Below, one piece after another: positions 8,640 to 15,983 of a stretch of DNA of 46,215 nt (position 1 is its first letter; each line of letters opens with the position of its first letter). Position numbers and translations under genes: made by a program. Source of the DNA: Levilactobacillus tujiorum (GTDB lineage Bacteria; Bacillota; Bacilli; Lactobacillales; Lactobacillaceae); assembly GCF_012641185.1 (NCBI RefSeq), contig NZ_JAAXLK010000021.1, positions 1-46,215 on the forward strand. Reading direction: 5' to 3'. The notes beneath the pieces are model-generated. The model saw nothing but the letters and a program-made list of their open reading frames with translations. It did no database searches and was not told the DNA's origin.

Positions 8640-8845
8640 CTTCCCTTAGCCGCAGGAGGGCAGAGATGGAGCCAGCTGTGACAACGGTGTTAGCCGATTC
8701 TCGGCTTACAGCGTGGGATGCGTTTGGAAACTGACGGTTTTGGTCAGGTTTCAAACCGAGCCGGAGGACCGCTTCTCAGGCCGCAGGCGGTCCCCCACAG
8801 CAGGCGGAATCTCTGCCAGCCGCAGGCGACTGGTTTAGGTTACCA
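8640..8845 (+). repeat. Dispersed intergenic repeat, unit B, copy 1
   Basis: The reverse complement of this block shares long stretches with 21315-21480: GTAACCTAA, CGGCCTGAGAAGC, TCCTCC, ACACAGCTGGC and GCCCTCCT occur in the same order. A shorter relative is at 23900-23950. It is GC-rich with several small palindromes (CCGCAGGCGG). Units A and B keep the same relative order in both full copies, so they form one composite element of about 450 bp. Confidence 0.65.
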
Positions 8846-8846
8846 G

Positions 8847-11351
8847 TTATGCGGTGAATAAATCGAGTTCCGCCTTCAGGTATTGACCAGTCACGCTGGC
8901 CGGATTCTCACTGACTGCTAGCGGCGTCCCCGTGGCGACTAACTTACCGCCGTTAATGCCACCACCGGGTCCCATATCAATGACGTAATCCGCATTGGCA
9001 ATTAAATCCAAGTCGTGTTCAATCGCGATCACCGTCGCGCCCTGGTGAAGCAGCTGATCAAAGACTTTGACCAGTTGTTGAATATCCAGTGGGTGTAATC
9101 CTACGGTCGGTTCGTCAAAGATGAATAGCGTCCCATTCTGACGTTTACCGATTCGAGAAACTAATTTCAGTCGTTGCGCCTCACCACCGGACAACGCGGG
9201 CGTACTTTCACCTAACAACAAGTACCCCAATCCCATGTCATGTAGGGTTTGCAAGGTCTGCGAAATACCAGCCTCAGCCGCAAAGATCGGCAAGGCTTCG
9301 TCGACGGATAACGCCAAGACATCGGCAATGCTGTAATCATGCCATTTGACCGCCAACGTTTCGCGATTGTAGCGCTGACCATGACACTGCGGGCAAACTT
9401 CCGTAATATCTGGCAAGTATTGAACATCTAACGAGATCTGGCCGGTTCCCCCACACATGGGGCAAGCGCCAGCCTTAACGTTATAGGAGAAACGACTGCT
9501 GGTATAGCCCTGCTTTTGGGCCGCCGGTGTCGCTGCAAATAGCTTGCGTAGCCGGTTCAAAATATCTGTATACGTCGCGACCGTGGACCGCACGTTTTTT
9601 CCGACCGGCACGGAATCCACTTTCACCACGTGCCGAATTCCTGCTCGGTCAAGGGCTTTGACGTGCGTCGGCAAGGGACGGTGGTCCACTTCCGCCTCAA
9701 TACCGGGGATCAAGCTATCTAATACCAGGGTGGTCTTACCGGCGCCACTCATCCCCGTCACCGTGGTCAGTCGATTCTTAGGGAACTTTACGGCGACATC
9801 GTCAATGTTAAACCGGTGCTGAACCTCCAACGCCAGACTTCCCTTTTGCCAAAGCGCTTGTTCACTGAGCTGCGGACGTTCCCGCAGTTGACTGGTGCCG
9901 TTTAAAAATGGTGCAATCAATGACCGCTGACTGTGGGCAATCTCCGTCACCGTTCCCTGGTCGACAACGGTGCCTCCATTCTTACCAGCACCTGGCCCGA
10001 TTTCAATCACATCGTCCGCTGCGCCAATGATTCGCGTATCGTGGTCAACCACCACGACGGAGTTGCCTTGCGCCACTAGCCCCCGAAAAGCCTTAATTAA
10101 GCCCGTCACGTTAGCGGGATGCAAGCCGACAGAGGGTTCGTCTAGCACATAAAGCACGCCCGTAGTCGCACTACGCAGGGTCCGTCCCAATTGAATCCGC
10201 TGCAGTTCTCCCGTGGACAAGGTATTTCCGGGACGATCGAGCGTCAGGTAGTCTAATCCCAAGTCCACCATGGGTTGTAAACTCAAGAGCAACTCGTCGA
10301 TCAGGTTGGTCCCCAGTTGATGCATTTTCGCTGGCAACCAATCCACGACTGTCGCCGCAAAGGTCCGCAATTGATCCACCGGCAATGCACACACTTCGGC
10401 CAGATTTTTACCATTTAGCGTTTGTTTTAGCAATTCCGGATTGAGTCGAGTTCCCTGGCAAGTCGGACACGTATCAAAGGTGTAAAACTTGTTGAGCTTC
10501 GCCATGGTCCGCTCATTCTTAGTCGTCGCCAGGCTATCCTCGACGGCGGCAAAGGCGTTCTCATAGACTGCATTGTCCATATGGAAAATTTTACCCTTGC
10601 TGCTGGGAATGTTAATCGCCACGGTCTGTTTCTTTCCATGCAGCACCCGTTGCTTGTCCGCAGCGCTAAGGTCCTTATAGGGCACATCAATGGGAATCCC
10701 AATTGCATTCGCCACGATCGGCATGAAGTTACGCCCCGGCAGATGCCACGATGCTACGGCACCCTCTTCCAAAGTCTGATCTTCATTGGCAATCAGTAAG
10801 GTCGCGTCCAGTTGCCGTACCTCCCCTAAACCGTCACAGGTCGGGCAAGCGCCGTCAGAATTGAAGGCAAAATCCTCGGCTCCCGGGGCTCGAAATCGAA
10901 CGCCACAGGTTGGACAAATCACATAGCCATCATTTTCGGCGACTTCTAAAGTTGGGGGGACTTGATGACCGTTCGGACAGACTGGCGAGCCCAGTCGCGA
11001 AAAGACCAGCCGCAAGATGTTGAGGCTCTCAGACATCGTACCGACCGTCGAGCGTACTCCCGGCACGGCTGGCCGCTGACGTAACGCTAAGGCTGATGGC
11101 AAATACTCGACGGAATCAACCGCAGCTTTCCCCATCTGATTGATCCGCCGCCGGGTAAATGTCGACAAGGCATTCAAGTACCGGCGGGCGCCCTCGGCGT
11201 AGAGCACTCCCATGGCAAGCGACGACTTTCCCGAACCACTGCGCCCCGTAATGGCAACGAAACGATTCAAGGGGATGTCAACGTCAAGGCTCTTCAAGTT
11301 GTTGACCCTTGCTCCCCGCACTTTAATGGCTGATGGTAAGTGATTTGACAT
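8847..11351 (-). CDS. UvrA2-type ABC ATPase (excinuclease subunit A paralogue)
   Basis: This protein has two ABC modules with zinc-binding CxxC pairs, like UvrA, the damage sensor of nucleotide excision repair. Walker A motifs are GRSGSGKS (about 36-43) and GMSGAGKT in the second half. Signatures are LSTGELQRIQLG and LSGGEAQRLKL. Zinc motifs CPTCGV, CPTCDGLG, CPTCQGTR, CPMCGGTG and CPQCHGQR are all present. At 834 residues it is over 100 shorter than housekeeping UvrA (about 940-960) and belongs to the short UvrA2 class, linked in other bacteria to tolerance of DNA-binding drugs. ATG at 11351 follows GAAGGGAG; the in-frame TTG seven codons upstream overlaps that RBS. It stands alone between repeat sequence and a divergent gene. 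Confidence 0.88.
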   Translation of the reverse strand: MSNHLPSAIKVRGARVNNLKSLDVDIPLNRFVAITGRSGSGKSSLAMGVLYAEGARRYLNALSTFTRRRINQMGKAAVDSVEYLPSALALRQRPAVPGVRSTVGTMSESLNILRLVFSRLGSPVCPNGHQVPPTLEVAENDGYVICPTCGVRFRAPGAEDFAFNSDGACPTCDGLGEVRQLDATLLIANEDQTLEEGAVASWHLPGRNFMPIVANAIGIPIDVPYKDLSAADKQRVLHGKKQTVAINIPSSKGKIFHMDNAVYENAFAAVEDSLATTKNERTMAKLNKFYTFDTCPTCQGTRLNPELLKQTLNGKNLAEVCALPVDQLRTFAATVVDWLPAKMHQLGTNLIDELLLSLQPMVDLGLDYLTLDRPGNTLSTGELQRIQLGRTLRSATTGVLYVLDEPSVGLHPANVTGLIKAFRGLVAQGNSVVVVDHDTRIIGAADDVIEIGPGAGKNGGTVVDQGTVTEIAHSQRSLIAPFLNGTSQLRERPQLSEQALWQKGSLALEVQHRFNIDDVAVKFPKNRLTTVTGMSGAGKTTLVLDSLIPGIEAEVDHRPLPTHVKALDRAGIRHVVKVDSVPVGKNVRSTVATYTDILNRLRKLFAATPAAQKQGYTSSRFSYNVKAGACPMCGGTGQISLDVQYLPDITEVCPQCHGQRYNRETLAVKWHDYSIADVLALSVDEALPIFAAEAGISQTLQTLHDMGLGYLLLGESTPALSGGEAQRLKLVSRIGKRQNGTLFIFDEPTVGLHPLDIQQLVKVFDQLLHQGATVIAIEHDLDLIANADYVIDMGPGGGINGGKLVATGTPLAVSENPASVTGQYLKAELDLFTA

Positions 11352-11510
11352 AAATATTGGGACTCCCTTCAAGTTTAGTCAGTGTTTTCATTTTACCCTA
11401 GTTGCCCTAAAAATTCAGGGTTACGCATTCACACGGTACCGCCGCCCACTTCCGTAAAAATTATACAAAGTGCGTCATTCATGCCAAATCTGGCAACCTT
11501 AACGTGTATA

Positions 11511-11516
11511 ATATTT
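11511..11516 (+). promoter_or_regulatory. -10 box of the MuF-motif membrane gene
   Basis: TATAAT lies about 30 nt before the GTG start. The palindrome TGCCAAATCTGGCA is just upstream, at about 11479-11492, and may be an operator. No consensus -35 is visible. Confidence 0.45.
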
Positions 11517-11543
11517 GGCAAGAGCTTATTCAGGAGGTGTCTC

Positions 11544-12053
11544 GTGAAAAATAAAAGTGACCTTTCAACCAGTGTCGTCGTCTTCTTAATCCTCGACGTC
11601 ATCTTTGGCGTAGCTTTCTTCGCGCTGAACCAGTCCATCACTTGGTCCACGATAATTGCGCTCGTGCTCGCACTGATCTTCTGGTATTTCCCGCAAATCG
11701 GTCGACTCGTTGGCCTCAATCACCCCAAACCCGCTAAGGCAGCCCCGGCAGCAACGCCGTACGCTGACTATTATCAAATTAATTGTCAGCTTGATCGTCA
11801 GACCTGTCCCGACTGCGGTGCCCGTGACGGCCGCATCTACCGCACGGACGAAGCCCGGCCTGGCCGCAACTATCCCCCATTTCACGACGGCTGTCGCTGC
11901 ATTGCCAGCCCCTGCACTGGCGACTTGCCCGAAAACAATGACCGTCAATACCGTGATCCTCAGACGGACGCCCTCAAGATGGGGCCTTACCTCACCTATG
12001 CCGACTGGCACAAGTCCATGGTCAAAAAATACGGCAAGTCGGTCTTCAAGTGA
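11544..12053 (+). CDS. Small membrane protein with phage MuF-type Cys/His domain
   Basis: The GTG start at 11544 is set by AGGAGGTG 5 nt upstream; this gives 169 residues. Two hydrophobic helices (about residues 9-25 and 29-46) lead to a soluble domain with TCPDCGARDG, then ARPGRNYPPFH and DGCRCIA. This spaced C-x2-C / YPP-x-H / CRC pattern is the C-terminal signature of phage minor head (MuF/SPP1 gp7-like) proteins. Here it is attached to a two-helix membrane anchor, far from any phage gene. Function is unknown. The motif may be a structural metal-binding or disulfide site. Confidence 0.75.
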   Translation: MKNKSDLSTSVVVFLILDVIFGVAFFALNQSITWSTIIALVLALIFWYFPQIGRLVGLNHPKPAKAAPAATPYADYYQINCQLDRQTCPDCGARDGRIYRTDEARPGRNYPPFHDGCRCIASPCTGDLPENNDRQYRDPQTDALKMGPYLTYADWHKSMVKKYGKSVFK

Positions 12054-12119
12054 TCTCAGCCGCTGAAATGGGCCTAATGCTTTCAAAATCACTCCGTCAC
12101 ATTTATTTTTTCAAAACAA

Positions 12120-12148
12120 TTGTTCCGCCCCCATCAAGCCGGTATACT
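12120..12148 (+). promoter_or_regulatory. Promoter of the VanZ-like/YbjQ operon
   Basis: TTGTTC (12120-12125) and TATACT (12143-12148) are spaced by 17 bp, 22 nt upstream of the VanZ-like ATG. Confidence 0.6.
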
Positions 12149-12170
12149 GGAAGCATTGGGGGTGAGTCAT

Positions 12171-12671
12171 ATGATTCGTTGGCTACCATTTATCTTAGTC
12201 AGCATCCTTTGGGTCAGCCTGAGTCTTCGGGACTGGCAACATGCACAGCGGCGGCGTATCTGGTGGTGGCTTGGGTGCTGGGGATTAAGCACCTTAACGT
12301 GGACGCCAGTCGCCCTGAGCTTCGGTAACAGCGTCGGCCAAATTCAAACGTTTTGGTGGGCCGGGGGTATTTGGGTGATCTGGCCGCTACAACCGGCTAG
12401 CATCGACACTTCGTTTTGGCTAAATATCCTAATGACGGTTCCCCAAGGGATCATCTGGCAGTATGACCACAGTCATCATCGCTGGCGTCAGTGGTTACTG
12501 GCCGGGTTAGGTGTCGGCTTGACGCTCGAAGCCGGCCAAGCCCTTTTCAATCGGCTAGTTAGCTTGGGACGCTGGGTTGATATTAATGATGTAATCACGA
12601 ATTGTCTGGGCGTCGTCATTGGCGCAGCCATCATGCTGGTGCTACAACGACGTTACCAGACTTTACAATGA
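12171..12671 (+). CDS. VanZ-like family membrane protein
   Basis: This is an integral membrane protein of 166 residues with about four hydrophobic helices. The C-terminal part has the VanZ family pattern: a glycine-rich helix with LEAGQ, then GRWVDINDVITNCLGVVIG. VanZ proteins give low-level teicoplanin resistance in enterococci, but most chromosomal homologues have no known role. ATG at 12171 is chosen because GGGGGTGAG precedes it. Its stop codon overlaps the RBS of the next gene, so the two form an operon. Confidence 0.8.
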   Translation: MIRWLPFILVSILWVSLSLRDWQHAQRRRIWWWLGCWGLSTLTWTPVALSFGNSVGQIQTFWWAGGIWVIWPLQPASIDTSFWLNILMTVPQGIIWQYDHSHHRWRQWLLAGLGVGLTLEAGQALFNRLVSLGRWVDINDVITNCLGVVIGAAIMLVLQRRYQTLQ

Positions 12672-12684
12672 GGAGGAACTACAT

Positions 12685-12963
12685 ATGTTCATGACAACCG
12701 GTGGGTTAAATCGTTCCCACACTATTCAGGGGATTCTAACGGCTACAACGCACACGATGTTACGGTCAGAAAAACCAGATCAATTTGAGCTGTTTGATGG
12801 TTTGTTCGACGAGGCCAAACAGCAACTCATGAAACAGGCACAGGAAGCAGGTGCCGATGGCCTCATCGAAGTGCGTTTCAATACAGAGGTCGTCCAAATG
12901 AATGTTGCCCCTAAATTTTTAGTCGTTCACGGCTACGGTACCGCGGTTAAGTTCCCTAAATAA
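12685..12963 (+). CDS. YbjQ/UPF0145 family protein
   Basis: The 92-residue soluble protein has the YbjQ core: EAGADGLIEVRFNTEV followed by GYGTAVKF at the C-terminus. The family is a small homopentameric beta fold sometimes described as putative heavy-metal binding; its role is unknown. AGGAGG lies 8 nt before the ATG. A paralogue is at 27630-27950. Confidence 0.8.
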   Translation: MFMTTGGLNRSHTIQGILTATTHTMLRSEKPDQFELFDGLFDEAKQQLMKQAQEAGADGLIEVRFNTEVVQMNVAPKFLVVHGYGTAVKFPK

Positions 12964-12982
12964 AGTTTTTTTAAATTAAGGG

Positions 12983-13011
12983 TTCACATTTATACACGGA
13001 TAGTGTAATAT
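12983..13011 (+). promoter_or_regulatory. Promoter of tRNA-Leu
   Basis: TTCACA (12983-12988) and TAATAT (13006-13011) are spaced by 17 bp, 18 nt upstream of the mature tRNA. Confidence 0.55.
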
Positions 13012-13029
13012 ATTACTTGTTGTTGAGTT

Positions 13030-13113
13030 GCCCCGATGGCGGAACTGGCAGACGCGCAGCGTTCAGGTCGCTGTTTGAGAGATCAAGTACAGGTTCGAAT
13101 CCTGCTCGGGGCA
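13030..13113 (+). tRNA. tRNA-Leu (anticodon CAG)
   Basis: Acceptor arms GCCCCGA and TCGGGGC pair perfectly. The anticodon loop reads TTCAGGT (anticodon CAG, codon CUG), and the T-arm is AGGTTCGAATCCT. The length of 84 nt with an extended variable arm is typical of a class II leucine tRNA. CCA is not encoded. Confidence 0.97.
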
Positions 13114-13132
13114 TCATGAATAACTTGAAAAG

Positions 13133-13168
13133 AACTCATTGGACTTAGGTCTGATGAGTTTTTTTTAT
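13133..13168 (+). terminator. Terminator downstream of tRNA-Leu
   Basis: AACTCAT / ATGAGTT stem with a partly paired loop, followed by eight T residues. Confidence 0.85.
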
Positions 13169-13606
13169 TTCCTATTTTTCTGAATCAAAACCTCACGACT
13201 CCCCCAATTCCACCTGCACTTATTCATTATCCTTTTCATAAAAATTACCTTTTCATTTACCAATCTTCTGGTATACTTAAACAGGCTCGTCAACCGGGTG
13301 TTTAATTGACCAATTTAATCATAAGTTCACAAACTCGTATGCACCTCAGTTAATTAATTTATTCGCTATCTTTCTATAGCCGCAATGAGGGTCAGTCGCC
13401 AGACTATAATGACACATACCATTTACCATAGAGTCCTACTATTTTGCTTGGACTCGGCGATAAAATGTATTCCACCAATAAACATTGAACTTGTATGTCG
13501 ATATGCTATATAATTAACTCGATGTTACGTTTAATCTAAAGCGGCTAGTTTCACTTCTCATTATATTTTCTACCAATAATGACCATCACCCATCAAATAA
13601 GTAATT
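13169..13606. other. AT-rich intergenic region without recognised genes
   Basis: About 440 bp between the tRNA terminator and the MarR promoter. I see no coding pattern, no strong hairpin and no repeat shared with the rest of the window. Confidence 0.6.
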
Positions 13607-13610
13607 TTGC

Positions 13611-13640
13611 TTGCCAGCGGCAATTTAATTGTATACAATA
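13611..13640 (+). promoter_or_regulatory. Promoter and OhrR-type operator of the MarR regulator
   Basis: TTGCCA (13611-13616) and TACAAT (13634-13639) are 17 bp apart. The spacer and -10 read CAATTTAATTGTATACAAT, which closely matches the OhrR box of Bacillus subtilis (TACAATT-AATTGTA repeats). This predicts autorepression. Confidence 0.65.
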
Positions 13641-13672
13641 CTCTGGAAAGTAAACGAAAGGAGGCCAATGCA

Positions 13673-14152
13673 ATGGCAGACGTCAATCCTGTATTATTAG
13701 ATGAACAATTGTGTTTTTCCATTTACTCAGCTAGTAAAAAGTTCAACCATTTTTACCAAAGCGCCCTTGCACCTTTTGGCTTAACCTATCCTCAGTACAT
13801 CGCAATGTTGGTGCTCTGGGAAAAAGCCCCACTGACGGTTCATCAATTAGGTGACCGGCTAGAGCTCGACAGTGGTACATTAACTCCACTGCTGAAGCGG
13901 CTCGAAAAGCAAGGCTGGGTCAGCCGAGTTCGCAGTCAAACGGACGAACGTCAAGTCCTCATTCATTTAACGGAAATGGCTACAACTAAGCGTGATGAAG
14001 TTTACTCACGAATTGGCCAGTGTCAAAACCTGTTGGGGATGTCCGGCGACGAAATCGACTCAATGATGTCCGAGTTAGTCACCGTCAAGGAGCAGCTTGA
14101 CAACGTGAGCCACCGCCGCTTAATTACCAAAGAAGTCGATAAAGTTAACTAA
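13673..14152 (+). CDS. MarR-family regulator, OhrR type (organic peroxide sensor)
   Basis: A winged-helix MarR repressor of 159 residues, with the DNA-recognition part at LTVHQLGDRLELDSGTLTPLLKRLEKQGWVSR and the wing DERQV. The N-terminus LDEQLCFSIYSASKKF carries the single reactive cysteine of OhrR proteins, which is oxidised by organic hydroperoxides and releases the DNA. AAGGAGG precedes the ATG. An OhrR-like operator overlaps its promoter. The usual partner, the peroxidase Ohr, is not adjacent. The family is secure; the peroxide role is inferred from the cysteine and operator. Confidence 0.85.
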   Translation: MADVNPVLLDEQLCFSIYSASKKFNHFYQSALAPFGLTYPQYIAMLVLWEKAPLTVHQLGDRLELDSGTLTPLLKRLEKQGWVSRVRSQTDERQVLIHLTEMATTKRDEVYSRIGQCQNLLGMSGDEIDSMMSELVTVKEQLDNVSHRRLITKEVDKVN

Positions 14153-14153
14153 A

Positions 14154-14195
14154 AATGACCAACGCCCCCAGGTTTGAGTGCGTTGGCCATTTTTT
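14154..14195 (+). terminator. Terminator of the OhrR-type gene
   Basis: AATGACCAACGC pairs with GCGTTGGCCATT (one mismatch) around a 14-nt loop and is followed by TTTTT. Confidence 0.88.
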
Positions 14196-14336
14196 AATTG
14201 CTATTGATAAGTATTCTCGCCATTAGATTCACCATAACAATAGTTGGAAAACATGACGACTTAGTGACTTCATTCTAACTATAACGACCCTGACAGTCAC
14301 TATCTCAGCTAACTAGGAACACCGTGTCAGCCGTGA

Positions 14337-14397
14337 GGTCGGCAGATATGGGCTCAGGCACGTCGTTCGCACCGTTTCCAGCCCATATCTGCCGACC
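14337..14397. repeat. Long perfect intergenic hairpin
   Basis: An 18-bp perfect inverted repeat (GGTCGGCAGATATGGGCT / AGCCCATATCTGCCGACC) separated by 25 nt. No T-run follows, so it is not a plain terminator. It lies between convergent genes. The flanks (CCGGTAAGGCG) recall the edge of repeat unit A, so it may be a small palindromic repeat family member. Confidence 0.8.
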
Positions 14398-14479
14398 GGT
14401 AAGGCGAAAGGATCACCAAGTTGCCTAGCTTTAGTGTCAATGCTGTCCGAGAACTGATCTCACGTATTACCTTTCCAAG

Positions 14480-15160
14480 CTAATGCCGTAACGTCAGAAT
14501 CATCAGTAGCACGGCAATTAAGTTGTTGAATCCGTGTAAAATAATCGTCGTCTGAAGCTTATCCGTCTTCCGGTAAATGTAAGCAAACGTGCCGCCCATG
14601 ATCGCATAGATCAGCCAGCTGACAATATTATCACTCTGATGAACCAGTGAGAATACCACCCCACTGGCCACGACGGGCAACCAAAAGGACGTTGCGGGAA
14701 AACAACCACCCACTAAAATCCCCCGAAAAGTTAACTCCTCCAAGATGGGTGAAGCAAATACGGCCGTCAAACTCAACATAACCAGGGTCAACGTACTATG
14801 TCCCATGATCGTTGCAATCAATGTATTATTCTTGGTACTCGATTCATTAAAGAAAATATTGTTGACCATATTCAACAGGATCTCCACAACAATGATAAAG
14901 AGGTAACCCTTAATCATTAGCCGCCAATCTTGTGTCGTCAGCGACTGCCACCGACTGGTATGTGTCTTCCTGAAGATCCAGATGCCGAGTCCAATGGCGA
15001 CGATAAATCCCAGCAGATAAGCTGCTGCCCATAATCCTCGTTGGACAACCGGCCCGCGCATCATGAACCCCAGTGGAATCTGAACCACTGACGTCACCAC
15101 AATCATGACCAGCACCCAACCAAAGTTCCAATAACTCGGTTGTTTTATTTTCTCCGCCAC
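14480..15160 (-). CDS. CPBP family intramembrane metalloprotease (CAAX protease-like)
   Basis: An integral membrane protein of 226 residues with about six or seven helices. All three CPBP (Abi/Rce1-like) motifs are present: EELTFRG (EExxxR), FSLVH and HGFNN (HxxxN). These place the glutamates and histidines of the membrane-buried metal site. Lactobacillus members often act in bacteriocin self-immunity or processing of peptides, but no bacteriocin gene is nearby, so the substrate is unknown. Confidence 0.88.
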   Translation of the reverse strand: MAEKIKQPSYWNFGWVLVMIVVTSVVQIPLGFMMRGPVVQRGLWAAAYLLGFIVAIGLGIWIFRKTHTSRWQSLTTQDWRLMIKGYLFIIVVEILLNMVNNIFFNESSTKNNTLIATIMGHSTLTLVMLSLTAVFASPILEELTFRGILVGGCFPATSFWLPVVASGVVFSLVHQSDNIVSWLIYAIMGGTFAYIYRKTDKLQTTIILHGFNNLIAVLLMILTLRH

Positions 15161-15306
15161 ACTATCATTCCCTCAATATTATTTGTTGTTTCTCCAAACA
15201 AACCCAGACGACGCCTAGGTTACCGCTGTCTAATAGTTTACAACGAAATCCCGCAATAAATTTGCCAAATATTTATATTTTAATGGCATTTTTTCTCATT
15301 CTGCGG

Positions 15307-15488
15307 TACTATAGGGTTGCGGGTAAGTTTGAACTAACCTTCAGCTTCCTCGTGAGGCTTCTGTCCTCATTCAACAGACAGATTTCATTTTACTCCCCCA
15401 AAGTAGATGAAATTTTTACAACATAATCCCCCAATTATGTTGTAACCTTACTCTTTGGCCATTGCGACTTATCGTAATGGCTTTTTTT
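15307..15488 (+). ncRNA. Candidate small RNA ending in an orphan plus-strand terminator
   Basis: A perfect 11-bp hairpin (TTACAACATAA / TTATGTTGTAA, 15416-15445) is followed by a strong terminator (GCCATTGCGA / TCGTAATGGC, 15458-15481, then seven T). No plus-strand gene lies upstream; the flanking genes are both on the minus strand. A weak promoter (TACTAT at 15307-15312) could start a transcript of about 170 nt. The RNA is inferred; the hairpins are seen directly. Confidence 0.35.
15458..15488 (+). terminator. Orphan plus-strand terminator
   Basis: A 10-bp stem with one G/T pair and a 4-nt loop precedes seven T residues on the plus strand. Its T-run points away from both neighbouring genes. 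Confidence 0.8.
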
Positions 15489-15508
15489 ATGCCCTTTTTT
15501 ACGGGTTA

Positions 15509-15712
15509 TCAGTCATCGTCATCATCAAAGGCGCGGTGCGGCCACAGCTTCCAAAACAAGTAGAAATTAACGAGCGTGGCAATCAACAGGCCCCCTAGTC
15601 CAAATAGGACCTTGGCCCAGCCAACTAGCGTCCATGCAAGCAGGCCCCACATCGTCCCCCCAATAATCAGTCCGGTTGCGAGAAAAATTAAGCTCATGGT
15701 CAATACTTTCAT
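15509..15712 (-). CDS. Small two-helix membrane protein with poly-Asp tail
   Basis: The 67-residue protein has two hydrophobic helices (about residues 5-27 and 31-54) and ends in RAFDDDDD. AAGGAG lies 10 nt before the ATG. I do not recognise the family. It is a probable genuine gene because of the RBS and typical membrane composition; its role is unknown. Confidence 0.65.
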   Translation of the reverse strand: MKVLTMSLIFLATGLIIGGTMWGLLAWTLVGWAKVLFGLGGLLIATLVNFYLFWKLWPHRAFDDDDD

Positions 15713-15905
15713 GCACGGTATCTCCTTTCACTCTGCTGATATGAGCTTACCACGTTTCATTCATTTATCGAAACTAATTTTCATCCCCCAGTCACCAACA
15801 ATTGGTCGAACCACCCAGGATTGTTCAAAATTGTGCAATCGCTTGCAACTGCGTCATTTAAGCGTTCCTTCTTGCCGATTTTTCACCGAATTTAAGGGGA
15901 ATTAA

Positions 15906-15934
15906 TTGCTTATTGTGAGTCGGTAACCTAAGAT
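15906..15934 (+). promoter_or_regulatory. Candidate promoter of the phosphorylase operon
   Basis: TTGCTT (15906-15911) and TAAGAT (15929-15934) are spaced 17 bp, about 50 nt before the start codon. I do not find a consensus cre site here. Confidence 0.45.
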
Positions 15935-15983
15935 TAATAGTGAATGAGTTCGCTAATTCTTAGTAGAAAGGAAGCCGATTAGC

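Noticed and set aside
10427-10708. Open frames on both strands inside the UvrA2 gene
   Set aside because: They are shifted readings of a GC-rich gene with unmistakable ABC and zinc motifs.
11586-12092. A 168-codon minus-strand frame over the MuF-motif gene
   Set aside because: The plus-strand gene has a perfect RBS, membrane helices and a known motif; the antisense frame has none of these.
15900-15940. cre site before the GH65 gene
   Set aside because: TGAGTCGGTAACC is near the consensus but lacks required positions, so I do not call it.
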